A stretch of 64,000 bases of DNA from a virus. Shown in pieces: positions 1 to 7,508 of the stretch. The stretch's first letter is position 1, and each line of letters starts with the position of its first letter. The DNA is taken from the IMG/VR virus record IMGVR_UViG_3300028666_000022, positions 124,001 to 188,000 of that record, one strand, 5' to 3'. The position numbers and the translations under genes were made by a program. The notes under the pieces are model-generated. The model had not been told where the DNA came from. It was given only the letters and a program-made list of their open reading frames with translations, and did not search any database.

Positions 1-166
1 CATCATCAACAATACCGTTTTCATATTCCTTAAATAAATCATCTTTTACATTACTAGCATATTTACTAGCATATCCAAATTTAATTGAACCTTCACTAAG
101 ACTAATATTAGTCTTGATCGCATAATTGATGATTTCAATTGCTTTATCTATTCTTTCACTTGTCAT
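1..166 (-). CDS. hypothetical protein, C-terminus cut by window edge
   Basis: The frame opens with ATG (MTSERIDKAIEII) and stays open for 55 codons to the window edge, so the 3' end is missing. The visible part is helical and charged, and I recognise no domain. A Bacteroidota-type promoter (TTG-N19-TAAGTTTG) lies about 40 bases before the start, which supports this as the real start and as the first gene of its own transcript. Confidence 0.6.
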   Translation of the reverse strand, partial: MTSERIDKAIEIINYAIKTNISLSEGSIKFGYASKYASNVKDDLFKEYENGIVDD

Positions 167-204
167 AAATATTGTTTTTAATTAATGTTATTAAATATTT
201 TCAA

Positions 205-236
205 CAAACTTATTATAAATTATAATTAGTTGCAAG
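205..236 (-). promoter_or_regulatory. host-like sigma-A promoter (Bacteroidota type)
   Basis: On the minus strand CTTGC (about 232-236) is followed after 19 bases by TAAGTTTG (205-212), matching the Bacteroidota consensus TTTG-N19/21-TAnnTTTG except for the first T of the -33 box. The same TTG-N19-TAnnTTTG geometry recurs at three other places in this window. Confidence 0.55.
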
Positions 237-262
237 GGTTTTAAAAAATATATTGAATTTTT

Positions 263-571
263 CTAAATAAAAACATTACCATTTTCTTTCAAAAACTTAA
301 TACTTTCTTCAATTTTTTTACATTCTTCTTTAAAACTAGCCTCATTTTCAAGGCTTAAGTTAAACCATTCACCTTCTTTTCTAAGATGAGTATATCTCCG
401 ATGTAATGTTCTTTCTACTTTATCTGCAAAATCACATTCATATACCTCAATAAATTTTAATTCTGATGAATTTCCGGTCTGAAGTTGTTTCAGCCTTTTT
501 TTAGGATTAGTAGAAACACCAATTTTATAGTAACCATCTTCTTGGGATTGAATCAAATAAACGAATTTCAT
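263..571 (-). CDS. GIY-YIG superfamily protein (T5orf172/MUG113-like)
   Basis: A 102-residue protein starting FVYLIQSQEDGYYKIGVS, followed by a basic KKRLKQLQTG helix and later VERTLHRRY and EWFNL. This order (V-Y-L-I ... Y-K-I-G ... R-L-Q ... E-x-x-L-H) is typical of T5orf172/MUG113 GIY-YIG domains, found in phages as free-standing nucleases or DNA-binding modules. It is short and has no added DNA-binding domain. It overlaps the upstream membrane-protein gene by ATGA, so the two are translationally coupled. Domain membership is fairly clear; nuclease activity is inferred. Confidence 0.7.
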   Translation of the reverse strand: MKFVYLIQSQEDGYYKIGVSTNPKKRLKQLQTGNSSELKFIEVYECDFADKVERTLHRRYTHLRKEGEWFNLSLENEASFKEECKKIEESIKFLKENGNVFI

Positions 572-948
572 TTCTTTTTAATCCAAATTTTACCATAAAA
601 TAATTGAAATGTTAGGGTAAAACATAGAAATAAGATTAATGGATCAATATATAGATTATATATTGGTTTATAAAATATAGCACCGAGACAAAGACATACT
701 ATCATCATAGTTTTGCTGAAATGCCATAAATTAGTTAACCAACAAAAAATAGTAGATGATCCTAAGAATTTTTCACCTTGTTTATAATCACCATTTTTCC
801 ACATATTTTGCCAAGAAAATGGATTAATACATTTAATTATTTTGGGGTTTTTAATTTTACTAAAAACAGAAACATTCCATCTGGAATTAATAATATCCAT
901 AATAGAATTAAAAAATCCCGCTAAAACAAATAGTATTGCTGTTATCAT
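568..948 (-). CDS. membrane protein of unknown function
   Basis: 126 residues with a hydrophobic N-terminal segment (about 2-18) and two more near residues 75-95 and 100-117. The centre has tryptophan-rich motifs (SWQNMWKNGDYKQGEKFLGSS) that I associate with a conserved hypothetical membrane family in Bacteroidota and their phages. Its start and stop both overlap neighbouring genes by ATGA. A holin role cannot be excluded but nothing specific supports it. Confidence 0.6.
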   Translation of the reverse strand: MITAILFVLAGFFNSIMDIINSRWNVSVFSKIKNPKIIKCINPFSWQNMWKNGDYKQGEKFLGSSTIFCWLTNLWHFSKTMMIVCLCLGAIFYKPIYNLYIDPLILFLCFTLTFQLFYGKIWIKKK

Positions 949-1178
949 TTCTTTTTAAATTTATTGATTAAGAATTTTGTTGGTATAATTATCCAAGCAT
1001 ATATAAGACTTACTAAACCAAACATTATTAAATAAGCAAGAAAGGGTGTTGATAACCAGAAGAATAAATCATTATCTGTTACTGCACATATTAAAAATAG
1101 TATAATACAAGCAAATAACGAAATAATTATTTTAAGTCCACCATCTTTTTCAAAAAGAAAATTAATTATATTTTTCAT
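945..1178 (-). CDS. small membrane protein
   Basis: 77 residues with two long hydrophobic segments (about 15-33 and 38-65) and a lysine-rich end, suggesting a two-pass inner-membrane protein. It is coupled by an ATGA overlap to the next membrane-protein gene. Family not recognised. Confidence 0.55.
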   Translation of the reverse strand: MKNIINFLFEKDGGLKIIISLFACIILFLICAVTDNDLFFWLSTPFLAYLIMFGLVSLIYAWIIIPTKFLINKFKKK

Positions 1179-1186
1179 TTTATTTA

Positions 1187-1804
1187 TTATTTTAGAATTC
1201 CTAATATTTTTAAATATGCGTAACCTGTTGTGTAACTGTCACTTAAATCGTAGTTAATATCTTTAGGTTCTTTAGTATCTTTTTTATAAAACCATTCAAT
1301 TTGTGGTTCGAGTTTAGCAACTTTTTCCCAAATGTATCTTTTTTTGTCTTTTCTATATTTTTCAGGAAAACTAAGTGTTTCTATTTTCTCACCCTTTTTG
1401 TTATATGATGTTTTAACCAATTCAGTTAGAAAAAGTTTTCTTCCTTCATATATTCCAAGTTTATATGGAAATAAACCAAACACTTCATGAAGCACATATC
1501 TTGCCATTCCATTAAAACCAAGTAATAATGCAGTAGTATTAATGTTTACTGGAGTATTTTGTAATGGTGCTTCAACAACAATGTGAATTATTTCACCATT
1601 TAATTCATTTTCAATTCTATTTTTAAAATCAATACAATAGTTTTTAAATACATCGCATTTGTGAAGATCTCTGCAGTCCGTGGATATATTATCATCATTT
1701 TTTAAAGCCAGATGTTTAAGTTCAATAAGTTTACCTTTGTCATTCCATAAAGCACAACCTACATTAGTAGTAGAAATATCTAGTGACCAAATATATTTTT
1801 CCAT
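1187..1804 (-). CDS. RuvC-like Holliday-junction resolvase (RNase H fold)
   Basis: A 205-residue protein with the strand-Asp motif WSLDIST (D9), a second acidic strand HIVVEAP (E78) and a C-terminal acidic helix YDLSDSYTTGYAY (D186/D189), the catalytic spacing of RuvC-type resolvases. In phages these cut branched DNA during recombination or before packaging. Flanked by small hypothetical genes with spacings of about 10 bases. The fold call is solid; substrate and partner are inferred. Confidence 0.75.
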   Translation of the reverse strand: MEKYIWSLDISTTNVGCALWNDKGKLIELKHLALKNDDNISTDCRDLHKCDVFKNYCIDFKNRIENELNGEIIHIVVEAPLQNTPVNINTTALLLGFNGMARYVLHEVFGLFPYKLGIYEGRKLFLTELVKTSYNKKGEKIETLSFPEKYRKDKKRYIWEKVAKLEPQIEWFYKKDTKEPKDINYDLSDSYTTGYAYLKILGILK

Positions 1805-1814
1805 AAATCAAATT

Positions 1815-2126
1815 TTAACATAAATCTTCAACATAATTTTTAATTTCTTCCATTGTTGCACCAGCTTCAATCATTTCTAAAATATCTGATTTAACTATAT
1901 CATAATATTCTTCACTTTTAGCTGAATCAATTTCAGAACAAATAGTTTCAATATTATAATTAGTGTAACTCATTCTACTATTGGTGGCGTGACAAAGTAC
2001 TGAACTATAATCACTCTCAAGTCTGTTGTAATCTTTTAATTTCCAAATTTGCCATTTAATGTACTCTAACCAATACCATTCTACTGGATGTGTTAAATCA
2101 AACCAAAATCTTTTTAATTTTTTCAT
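1815..2126 (-). CDS. hypothetical protein
   Basis: 103 residues. The N-terminus is rich in aromatic and basic residues (FWFDLTHPVEWYWLEYIKW) and the C-terminus is acidic and helical. Not recognised. The start codon overlaps the stop of the upstream ribbon-helix-helix-like gene by one base (TAATG), so the pair is probably co-translated. Confidence 0.5.
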   Translation of the reverse strand: MKKLKRFWFDLTHPVEWYWLEYIKWQIWKLKDYNRLESDYSSVLCHATNSRMSYTNYNIETICSEIDSAKSEEYYDIVKSDILEMIEAGATMEEIKNYVEDLC

Positions 2127-2326
2127 TATTGTTTTTCTTTTACCTCATCAATTAATTTTTGAGTACCTTTGGGATCATATAAATATAGTTTTATTAGATC
2201 TTCGATGATGCCACCAATTTTTATGCTTTTACCTCTGCAAAGAGTTTTGAATTTATAATGTAATCCACCATCGATTATTATCGATTTAGATTTTGGCACA
2301 TTATTTTTTGTTGTAATATTTTCCAT
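2126..2326 (-). CDS. small ribbon-helix-helix-like DNA-binding protein
   Basis: 66 residues. A short beta-like segment KSKSIIIDGGLHYKFK is followed by two helices, the arrangement of CopG/Arc ribbon-helix-helix regulators, with a lysine/glutamate tail. The resemblance is weak but similar to that of the 54-residue protein at 51275-51439. The gene is preceded by a GTATTTATA element about 50 bases before its ATG. Confidence 0.45.
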   Translation of the reverse strand: MENITTKNNVPKSKSIIIDGGLHYKFKTLCRGKSIKIGGIIEDLIKLYLYDPKGTQKLIDEVKEKQ

Positions 2327-2376
2327 TTAATTTAAATTATTAATATATTAATTATTATGTTTTTATTCAATTTTAA

Positions 2377-2385
2377 TATAAATAC
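2377..2385 (-). promoter_or_regulatory. putative late promoter element GTATTTATA
   Basis: Minus strand reads TTTTTAGTATTTATATTAAAA, an exact copy of the recurrent motif, about 50 bases before the ATG at 2326 and just after a weak hairpin. Confidence 0.45.
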
Positions 2386-2411
2386 TAAAAATTTATAAAA
2401 AAATATAAAAT

Positions 2412-2430
2412 ATTATGAAATAATCATAAT
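2412..2430 (-). terminator. weak candidate terminator
   Basis: ATTATGA and TCATAAT form a 7-bp stem with a 5-base loop, followed on the minus strand by ATTTTATATTTTTTT. It lies 3' of the tail gene ending at 2459 and just before a late-type element. The stem is all AT-rich and weak. Confidence 0.3.
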
Positions 2431-2458
2431 TAATTAAATTAATCTCAAATATTTGTTT

Positions 2459-3202
2459 TTAAAAATCTAATGCAAAAACAATTGTTCTTGAAATTGTTGC
2501 ATCTTTAGAGATTGGATCGTTTAATTTAGCAATACCAATTAAATTTTTATTGGTATCATATAATCCTATTTCGGTGATAAAGACTTGAGATAAGTTATCC
2601 CATGTAGCATTTGTACTTGAATTAAATTGATTTAATGGTAAATTAATAGCAAGATCAGTAGTATATGCAATAGCTTCAATATCGGTAGAAACATTGCCAA
2701 AAAAATATTCTTCATCACCAAAACATAATTTATCATCATCAACACTTAATTTACTTGGATAATTTAAATAATTTAAGTTATAAGATGTCATTGAATCATA
2801 TTTATATAATGGTACGCCAAAAACAGATGATGTAATATTTGCTGGTGTTAAAGTAAATGTATTTCCTGTAGTATATCCGCTTACTTTATTTGTTACATCA
2901 AACATTTTCCAATTACTTGAAATTGGTTTAACGTCAGTAAGTTTACTATATGTTGAATTATTGATTAATTGAACTAAAATAAATATTTTATTTGCAGTAA
3001 ATCCAGTGCTACCATTTGGTGATAAGAATTTAAAATCATTTTTATTATCAAAATGAAGATTAACTTCTTTATTAACTATTGTATCAAGAAGAATTGAATT
3101 AATATAATTACAGTGTATTGCTTCACTATAACCACATCCATTAGTACTACCAGAATTAGGTACTAAAAGATAAGAAAAATATACTGTGAAACCGTTTGCC
3201 AT
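2459..3202 (-). CDS. tail/baseplate-associated structural protein
   Basis: 247 residues, mainly beta and rich in N, T and S, without signal peptide or membrane segment. Near the C-terminus VFITEIGLYDTNKNLIGIAK matches the 'EIGLYD..G.LI.IA' signature seen in tail-fibre and baseplate attachment domains of many phages. Last gene of the baseplate/tail cluster, with its own GTATTTATA-like element (one mismatch) 14 bases upstream. Exact role unknown. Confidence 0.5.
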   Translation of the reverse strand: MANGFTVYFSYLLVPNSGSTNGCGYSEAIHCNYINSILLDTIVNKEVNLHFDNKNDFKFLSPNGSTGFTANKIFILVQLINNSTYSKLTDVKPISSNWKMFDVTNKVSGYTTGNTFTLTPANITSSVFGVPLYKYDSMTSYNLNYLNYPSKLSVDDDKLCFGDEEYFFGNVSTDIEAIAYTTDLAINLPLNQFNSSTNATWDNLSQVFITEIGLYDTNKNLIGIAKLNDPISKDATISRTIVFALDF

Positions 3203-3215
3203 TAATAATTTTTAT

Positions 3216-3224
3216 TATAAATAG
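3216..3224 (-). promoter_or_regulatory. putative late promoter element (variant CTATTTATA)
   Basis: Minus strand AACTATTTATAATAAAA lies 14 bases before the ATG at 3202, between the stop codon of the upstream gene and this start. It differs from the main motif only in the first base. Confidence 0.4.
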
Positions 3225-4016
3225 TTAAAAATTCATTATTGAATTATTTCTATCGATATATGTTATACCATATTGATTTATTCCGCATGTTGTTAATGGA
3301 ACATTAGTGTCTAACCAATCTTCATTTGAATTTAAATTAATTTGAAAATCAGACATACTTGGATTTTTATCATAAGTATATTGAAAATATGTTTCAATAA
3401 ATCCAGGTTTTAATATTAATTGTCCCCCAATACTTGGTGATGGTCCAACAACATTTTCAACAATATTTGTATGAATTTCATCACTTAACGAATTGAATTT
3501 AAATGTAGTAATATTACAACTACAGCACGAAGAACAACATCCACATGAACAACAAGAACACGAGCAACAGCATGTACAACTACAACATCCACAAACATTA
3601 ATACTATTAATTGAATAATTAACAACTTTTTGAGAAGTTAATGGTGCATTATCTAATGTTTTAAGCCATAAATATAATGTTGAAATATTTTGATTTGGAT
3701 AACCACAATAGTGATTATTAATATTTGTTCCATTTACATTAAAAATAAGATTTTCGTCTTGAGTATTACCAATAACAATTGAACTTGTTGGTGTTTGTGT
3801 TGTTGTAGTAGTTGTAACCAATGGATCAACTGTTAATTCTTGTTGAAATGAACAACCATTTGAGTCTGTAATAATTAACGTATAAAAACCATTGGGTACA
3901 TCATCAAATTCATATGCACCAATAGCATCATGAACATTAACTGGAATTAAACTAGGTGTTAATTCTGCAGTAAAAGGTGCTACTCCACTAACTATCGTAT
4001 ATTTTATTGTTGACAT
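3225..4016 (-). CDS. tail protein with SprB-like repeat and cysteine cluster
   Basis: 263 residues. Residues about 3-66 resemble a SprB repeat, the unit of the Flavobacterium gliding adhesin: a beta domain ending GFYTLIITDSNGCSFQQEL followed by VDP. A poly-threonine linker (about 69-78) leads to a second beta domain interrupted near residues 138-168 by a run of alternating Cys with Ser/Gly. Such Cys density is very unusual for a phage tail protein; metal binding or disulfide cross-linking is possible. It sits with other Cys-rich tail proteins downstream of the baseplate genes. Receptor or surface binding is inferred. Confidence 0.55.
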   Translation of the reverse strand: MSTIKYTIVSGVAPFTAELTPSLIPVNVHDAIGAYEFDDVPNGFYTLIITDSNGCSFQQELTVDPLVTTTTTTQTPTSSIVIGNTQDENLIFNVNGTNINNHYCGYPNQNISTLYLWLKTLDNAPLTSQKVVNYSINSINVCGCCSCTCCCSCSCCSCGCCSSCCSCNITTFKFNSLSDEIHTNIVENVVGPSPSIGGQLILKPGFIETYFQYTYDKNPSMSDFQINLNSNEDWLDTNVPLTTCGINQYGITYIDRNNSIMNF

Positions 4017-4041
4017 TTCATTTATATTTTATATAATATTT

Positions 4042-5271
4042 TTAACAACAACTGCCACATCCACAACAGCAACTATTGGAGGAAATAGTATTAAATTCAC
4101 TAACAGTAGTATTTGTTCCCAAAATAAAATTACCACCAATTTTACAAGCAATCGTAAACATACTAACAGTAGCACAATTTGTATAATTATAACCACAATT
4201 TGATAAATTACTATTTGCTATGGCATAAAATCTTAATGAATTAATATTTGTAGTATTAATATCAATATAATCATAATTGTGACATAAACAATTGCTAGTT
4301 GTTTGTGCTTGAAGAACCGTATTTATTGTGTTACAACAATTAGTATCACCAACAGTACAAACATATGAACAAGATGAGATTGATTGAGGTAAATTAACAA
4401 GACTACTTGATTGAGCACAGTCAACAAAACAAATTCTAAAACTTTGTCCAGAAGTTAAAGCAGGGGTTGTACTTATTGTTCCATATTTACAACCACATAC
4501 TAAAGGATTTGTAGTTAAATCAACGGGAACAAAATTTACGATAATTGGTGTTAATGTCGTTGTGGTAGTTGTTGTTGTAGGAACATTACTTTCATTTGTT
4601 TTTAATGTATTATTTAATATTGTTTCATTAAAACCAAACGGTATTGCACAAAATAATGTTAATACTGAACAACCACTTGTTGCAGTTGGTGTCGAACAAC
4701 ATGTACAGCAACTAGAAAATGAAGTAGATATGCTATAACGCAACAAATCTCCTTCACATAATGTAATCTGTGGTATTGTTTGAAAGTTATTATTTATATC
4801 ATATTTTACACTTATCCAATTATTGGTTCCATTTGCTTTACATGAAACACTAACATTACTATATAGTCCATTATTAGAATCACCCAAAGTACATGAATTA
4901 AAACATAAATTAACACATTCACCCATTGATAATGCTGGTGATATGTTTAAACAATCAGTAACACAGCAATTATTTGAACCAGCAGGTGAATTTGGTACAC
5001 CAGCTAAGTTAATTGTTTTTGTTGCTAATGTAGTTGTTCCTACTGTCACTGGTGTTGTAAATCCAGTACTAATTGAATTTCCAATATTATCTCTAACACT
5101 TAAACTATATGTAGTATTAGGAAATAATCCTCCAAATATATTACATGAACAACAAGTACTACCTGAATGCTCAATTATTTTTTGTTGCAAAACAGTATTA
5201 CAACCATTTAAACAAATTTGAGCAATGAATGGTTCAAAATTACCACCTATTTTAAATTTTAAATCACCCAT
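4042..5271 (-). CDS. cysteine-rich adhesin-like tail protein
   Basis: 409 residues of beta-rich, Thr/Ser/Asn/Cys-rich sequence. A poly-Thr linker near residues 230-240 separates two halves. Motifs such as CCSCN, CVTDC and a terminal CCCGCGSCC recur. The N-terminal part (KIGGNFEPF ... LFPNTTYSLSVRDNIGNS) looks like an Ig/SprB-type extracellular domain. It shares composition and repeated phrases with the 263- and 657-residue neighbours and ends 2 bases before the next start region. Probably a distal tail or baseplate decoration protein. Confidence 0.5.
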   Translation of the reverse strand: MGDLKFKIGGNFEPFIAQICLNGCNTVLQQKIIEHSGSTCCSCNIFGGLFPNTTYSLSVRDNIGNSISTGFTTPVTVGTTTLATKTINLAGVPNSPAGSNNCCVTDCLNISPALSMGECVNLCFNSCTLGDSNNGLYSNVSVSCKANGTNNWISVKYDINNNFQTIPQITLCEGDLLRYSISTSFSSCCTCCSTPTATSGCSVLTLFCAIPFGFNETILNNTLKTNESNVPTTTTTTTTLTPIIVNFVPVDLTTNPLVCGCKYGTISTTPALTSGQSFRICFVDCAQSSSLVNLPQSISSCSYVCTVGDTNCCNTINTVLQAQTTSNCLCHNYDYIDINTTNINSLRFYAIANSNLSNCGYNYTNCATVSMFTIACKIGGNFILGTNTTVSEFNTISSNSCCCGCGSCC

Positions 5272-5273
5272 AA

Positions 5274-7451
5274 TTATACTATATTAATATTTTTGCTTAC
5301 AGTAAACATTATAATATTATTCAATCTTTCTCTAATTGAAACAACATAATTACCAGTACCATTAACATACAATTTTTTCGGTGCTCCAACAGTGCTAACC
5401 GTTTCCCAATTTAATGCTGAAGATGTTGATGGATGTATATTAAATTCTATCGTACCAACAATAGGATTAAAATTATTTGTAATAGTAAGTAAATAATTAC
5501 TTATTGTCACATATTTACCACCACTATCAGAATTTTGATTTAATGTAAATAAAGAATATAGTGGGTTACCAACAGCAACATAATCTCTTGAAAGCATAAA
5601 ATCAAATAAACCTCCAGTATCTCTAGTAACGATAGTATATGGTAAAGTAAACGTTAAGTCATTAAATATCGCTTCACCCAAATTAAATGATTGCCATTGA
5701 ATTGTAAAATCTGGAGCACCATAAGATTTAATTCCTATTGATGGTGTACCATATGTTATTCCAATATCACTTTGAAGTATTTTAATATTCGTTGGTCTAA
5801 TTTGAGTAATATTAAAATCTGGAATTAATCCACTTGGGGTAATTTGAGCATCATATAAATATAATGGACCGGTTGGGTTTGATATTGTAACACCACTTGT
5901 AACAACACAATTTGGTGATCCTAAATCATATAATTTTACTATATAATTACCAGTATTTAAATTATTAACTAATGTATTTCCAGTAATTGGTTGATAATAT
6001 AACCTATTAGTTCCACTAAGAACTTCAAGTATTAATTGTCCACTATTATTTTGTATATTATATATATTTATTTTACCATCAGTACCATTAATAATACTTG
6101 GTGAACTACCGCTAACATTATAAGTAACTAAACACCTGTTGCATCCAATTATGATATTATCATTAATTCCAACATTATAATTAGGTAGCGTCCATGATCT
6201 ATTTGATTTGTATGACATTGCAAATAATATTTCTTGATCTTCAATTACAAATATTTTTAAATCGTTAAAAATTTTACCAACAATATTACCCTGTAAATCA
6301 CCTAAATTATAATATGTGGTATTTAATGATCTTGTTACTCCAGTTAATGTTTTAACATCACCAATAGCTTTTAATGTTAAACCTAATTTTTTATTTGGTG
6401 ATTTATGCCACATTATAGTGGGAAGATTTAATGTAGGGGTATTTTTATATAATTCTTCTGCATATGTATTAGATGGTGAAGAATTTGTATAATGAATAAT
6501 TCCTAGTTTTTTTAAAACAGGAGCTTGGTTTTGAATGTATGAAACAAATCCACCATAAACATTACTTTTATATTCACCAAAATTTTTATTTGTTGTTTGA
6601 ACACCAATAATATTATCAGTATATACTATTGACATATTCCAAAAAGGAAATGTTATTGTAGGACATTGACTATTTTGAAGAAATGCAATAACTTCTTCAT
6701 TAATATAATCAGTAGAACTATTATTAAAAATTGATGTTCCAGTATAATTTATATAATTATAATAAACCAAAGCACCTGCAACAACATTACTTGAACCACC
6801 AATTAATTTACTAAAATCAGGTAAATTTCTATCTACTTGAATAATCAAATTATTATTACTTAATGTACCCGATGCAATATCTTGAATTTTATAAATTAAA
6901 TATGGTGTTGGATAATTAACATTAACACTATATCCTGTTGTATTAATACTATATGGATTTGTCCATTTAATTAATAATAGATCACCTATTTGCGGTTCAT
7001 TAACATTACCTTGATATGTTGGTGCTTTAAATAATTTTAGTAAAGTACCTCCACTCAGAGTATTTAATCTAATCATTACATCTGGTTGTTTAACATGATC
7101 ACTATCAGTAATAAATGTAGTTGTACCGCTATTTATTGAAAAAAATCCTATTGGTTGTACCGTATTTTGAATAATTGTTGGTGTTGATGGAACATTATTT
7201 ATTAAATTATATGAATCACCTGAATTATTTTTTGTAATAAACGATAAGATATTTGGATTTTTGTCTGCAGGTCTTAATATTAAAGAATTAAATGGATTAA
7301 AATTTGTTTCATTATTAAAATTATAATCAATTTCACTATCACCAATTGCAAAATATTTAAAATTTAAATTACCTTTAGATATTAATTCTCTACCCTTTGA
7401 AGTTAATTTTATATTTAAAACTATTGGATCTTTTTTATCAATAAATGCCAT
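5274..7451 (-). CDS. large tail/baseplate protein with SprB-like domain
   Basis: 725 residues. The N-terminus (MAFIDKKDPIVLNIKLTSKG ... NFKYFAIGDSEIDY) resembles the attachment domain of tail-collar/fibre proteins ('LT..G...L....L.F..+A+GD'). Around residues 435-525 lies a SprB-like unit with GTDGKI, LNTGNYIVKLYD and CVVTSGVTISNP. The rest is beta-rich with repeated Ig-like segments. A GTATTTATA element lies 17 bases upstream, so it probably starts a late transcript covering this and the next three Cys-rich genes. Virion location is inferred from context. Confidence 0.55.
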   Translation of the reverse strand: MAFIDKKDPIVLNIKLTSKGRELISKGNLNFKYFAIGDSEIDYNFNNETNFNPFNSLILRPADKNPNILSFITKNNSGDSYNLINNVPSTPTIIQNTVQPIGFFSINSGTTTFITDSDHVKQPDVMIRLNTLSGGTLLKLFKAPTYQGNVNEPQIGDLLLIKWTNPYSINTTGYSVNVNYPTPYLIYKIQDIASGTLSNNNLIIQVDRNLPDFSKLIGGSSNVVAGALVYYNYINYTGTSIFNNSSTDYINEEVIAFLQNSQCPTITFPFWNMSIVYTDNIIGVQTTNKNFGEYKSNVYGGFVSYIQNQAPVLKKLGIIHYTNSSPSNTYAEELYKNTPTLNLPTIMWHKSPNKKLGLTLKAIGDVKTLTGVTRSLNTTYYNLGDLQGNIVGKIFNDLKIFVIEDQEILFAMSYKSNRSWTLPNYNVGINDNIIIGCNRCLVTYNVSGSSPSIINGTDGKINIYNIQNNSGQLILEVLSGTNRLYYQPITGNTLVNNLNTGNYIVKLYDLGSPNCVVTSGVTISNPTGPLYLYDAQITPSGLIPDFNITQIRPTNIKILQSDIGITYGTPSIGIKSYGAPDFTIQWQSFNLGEAIFNDLTFTLPYTIVTRDTGGLFDFMLSRDYVAVGNPLYSLFTLNQNSDSGGKYVTISNYLLTITNNFNPIVGTIEFNIHPSTSSALNWETVSTVGAPKKLYVNGTGNYVVSIRERLNNIIMFTVSKNINIV

Positions 7452-7467
7452 TTAATTAATATTTTAT

Positions 7468-7476
7468 TATAAATAC
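7468..7476 (-). promoter_or_regulatory. putative late promoter element GTATTTATA
   Basis: Minus strand TTTTTTTGTATTTATAATAAA, 17 bases before the ATG at 7451, preceded by a T-rich run and a weak hairpin. Confidence 0.55.
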
Positions 7477-7490
7477 AAAAAAATATTTTT

Positions 7491-7508
7491 TAATTATTCA
7501 TATAATTA
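7491..7508 (-). terminator. weak candidate terminator
   Basis: TAATTAT and ATAATTA form a 7-bp AT stem overlapping the stop codon of the 657-residue gene, followed on the minus strand by AAAAAATATTTTTTT and the late-type element. Weak stem. Confidence 0.3.

Noticed and set aside
1300-1320. GGTTCGA-like tRNA T-loop sequence
   Set aside because: It is inside the RuvC-like gene with no acceptor stem, anticodon arm or matching 5' half. No other tRNA-like fold was seen.
4823-5221. Plus-strand ORFs over 60 codons, for example here, at 8323-8598, 19294-19818, 41558-42094 and 56300-57010
   Set aside because: They lie opposite clear minus-strand genes with repeats or strong motifs, have biased shadow composition and no promoter or neighbour spacing of their own.
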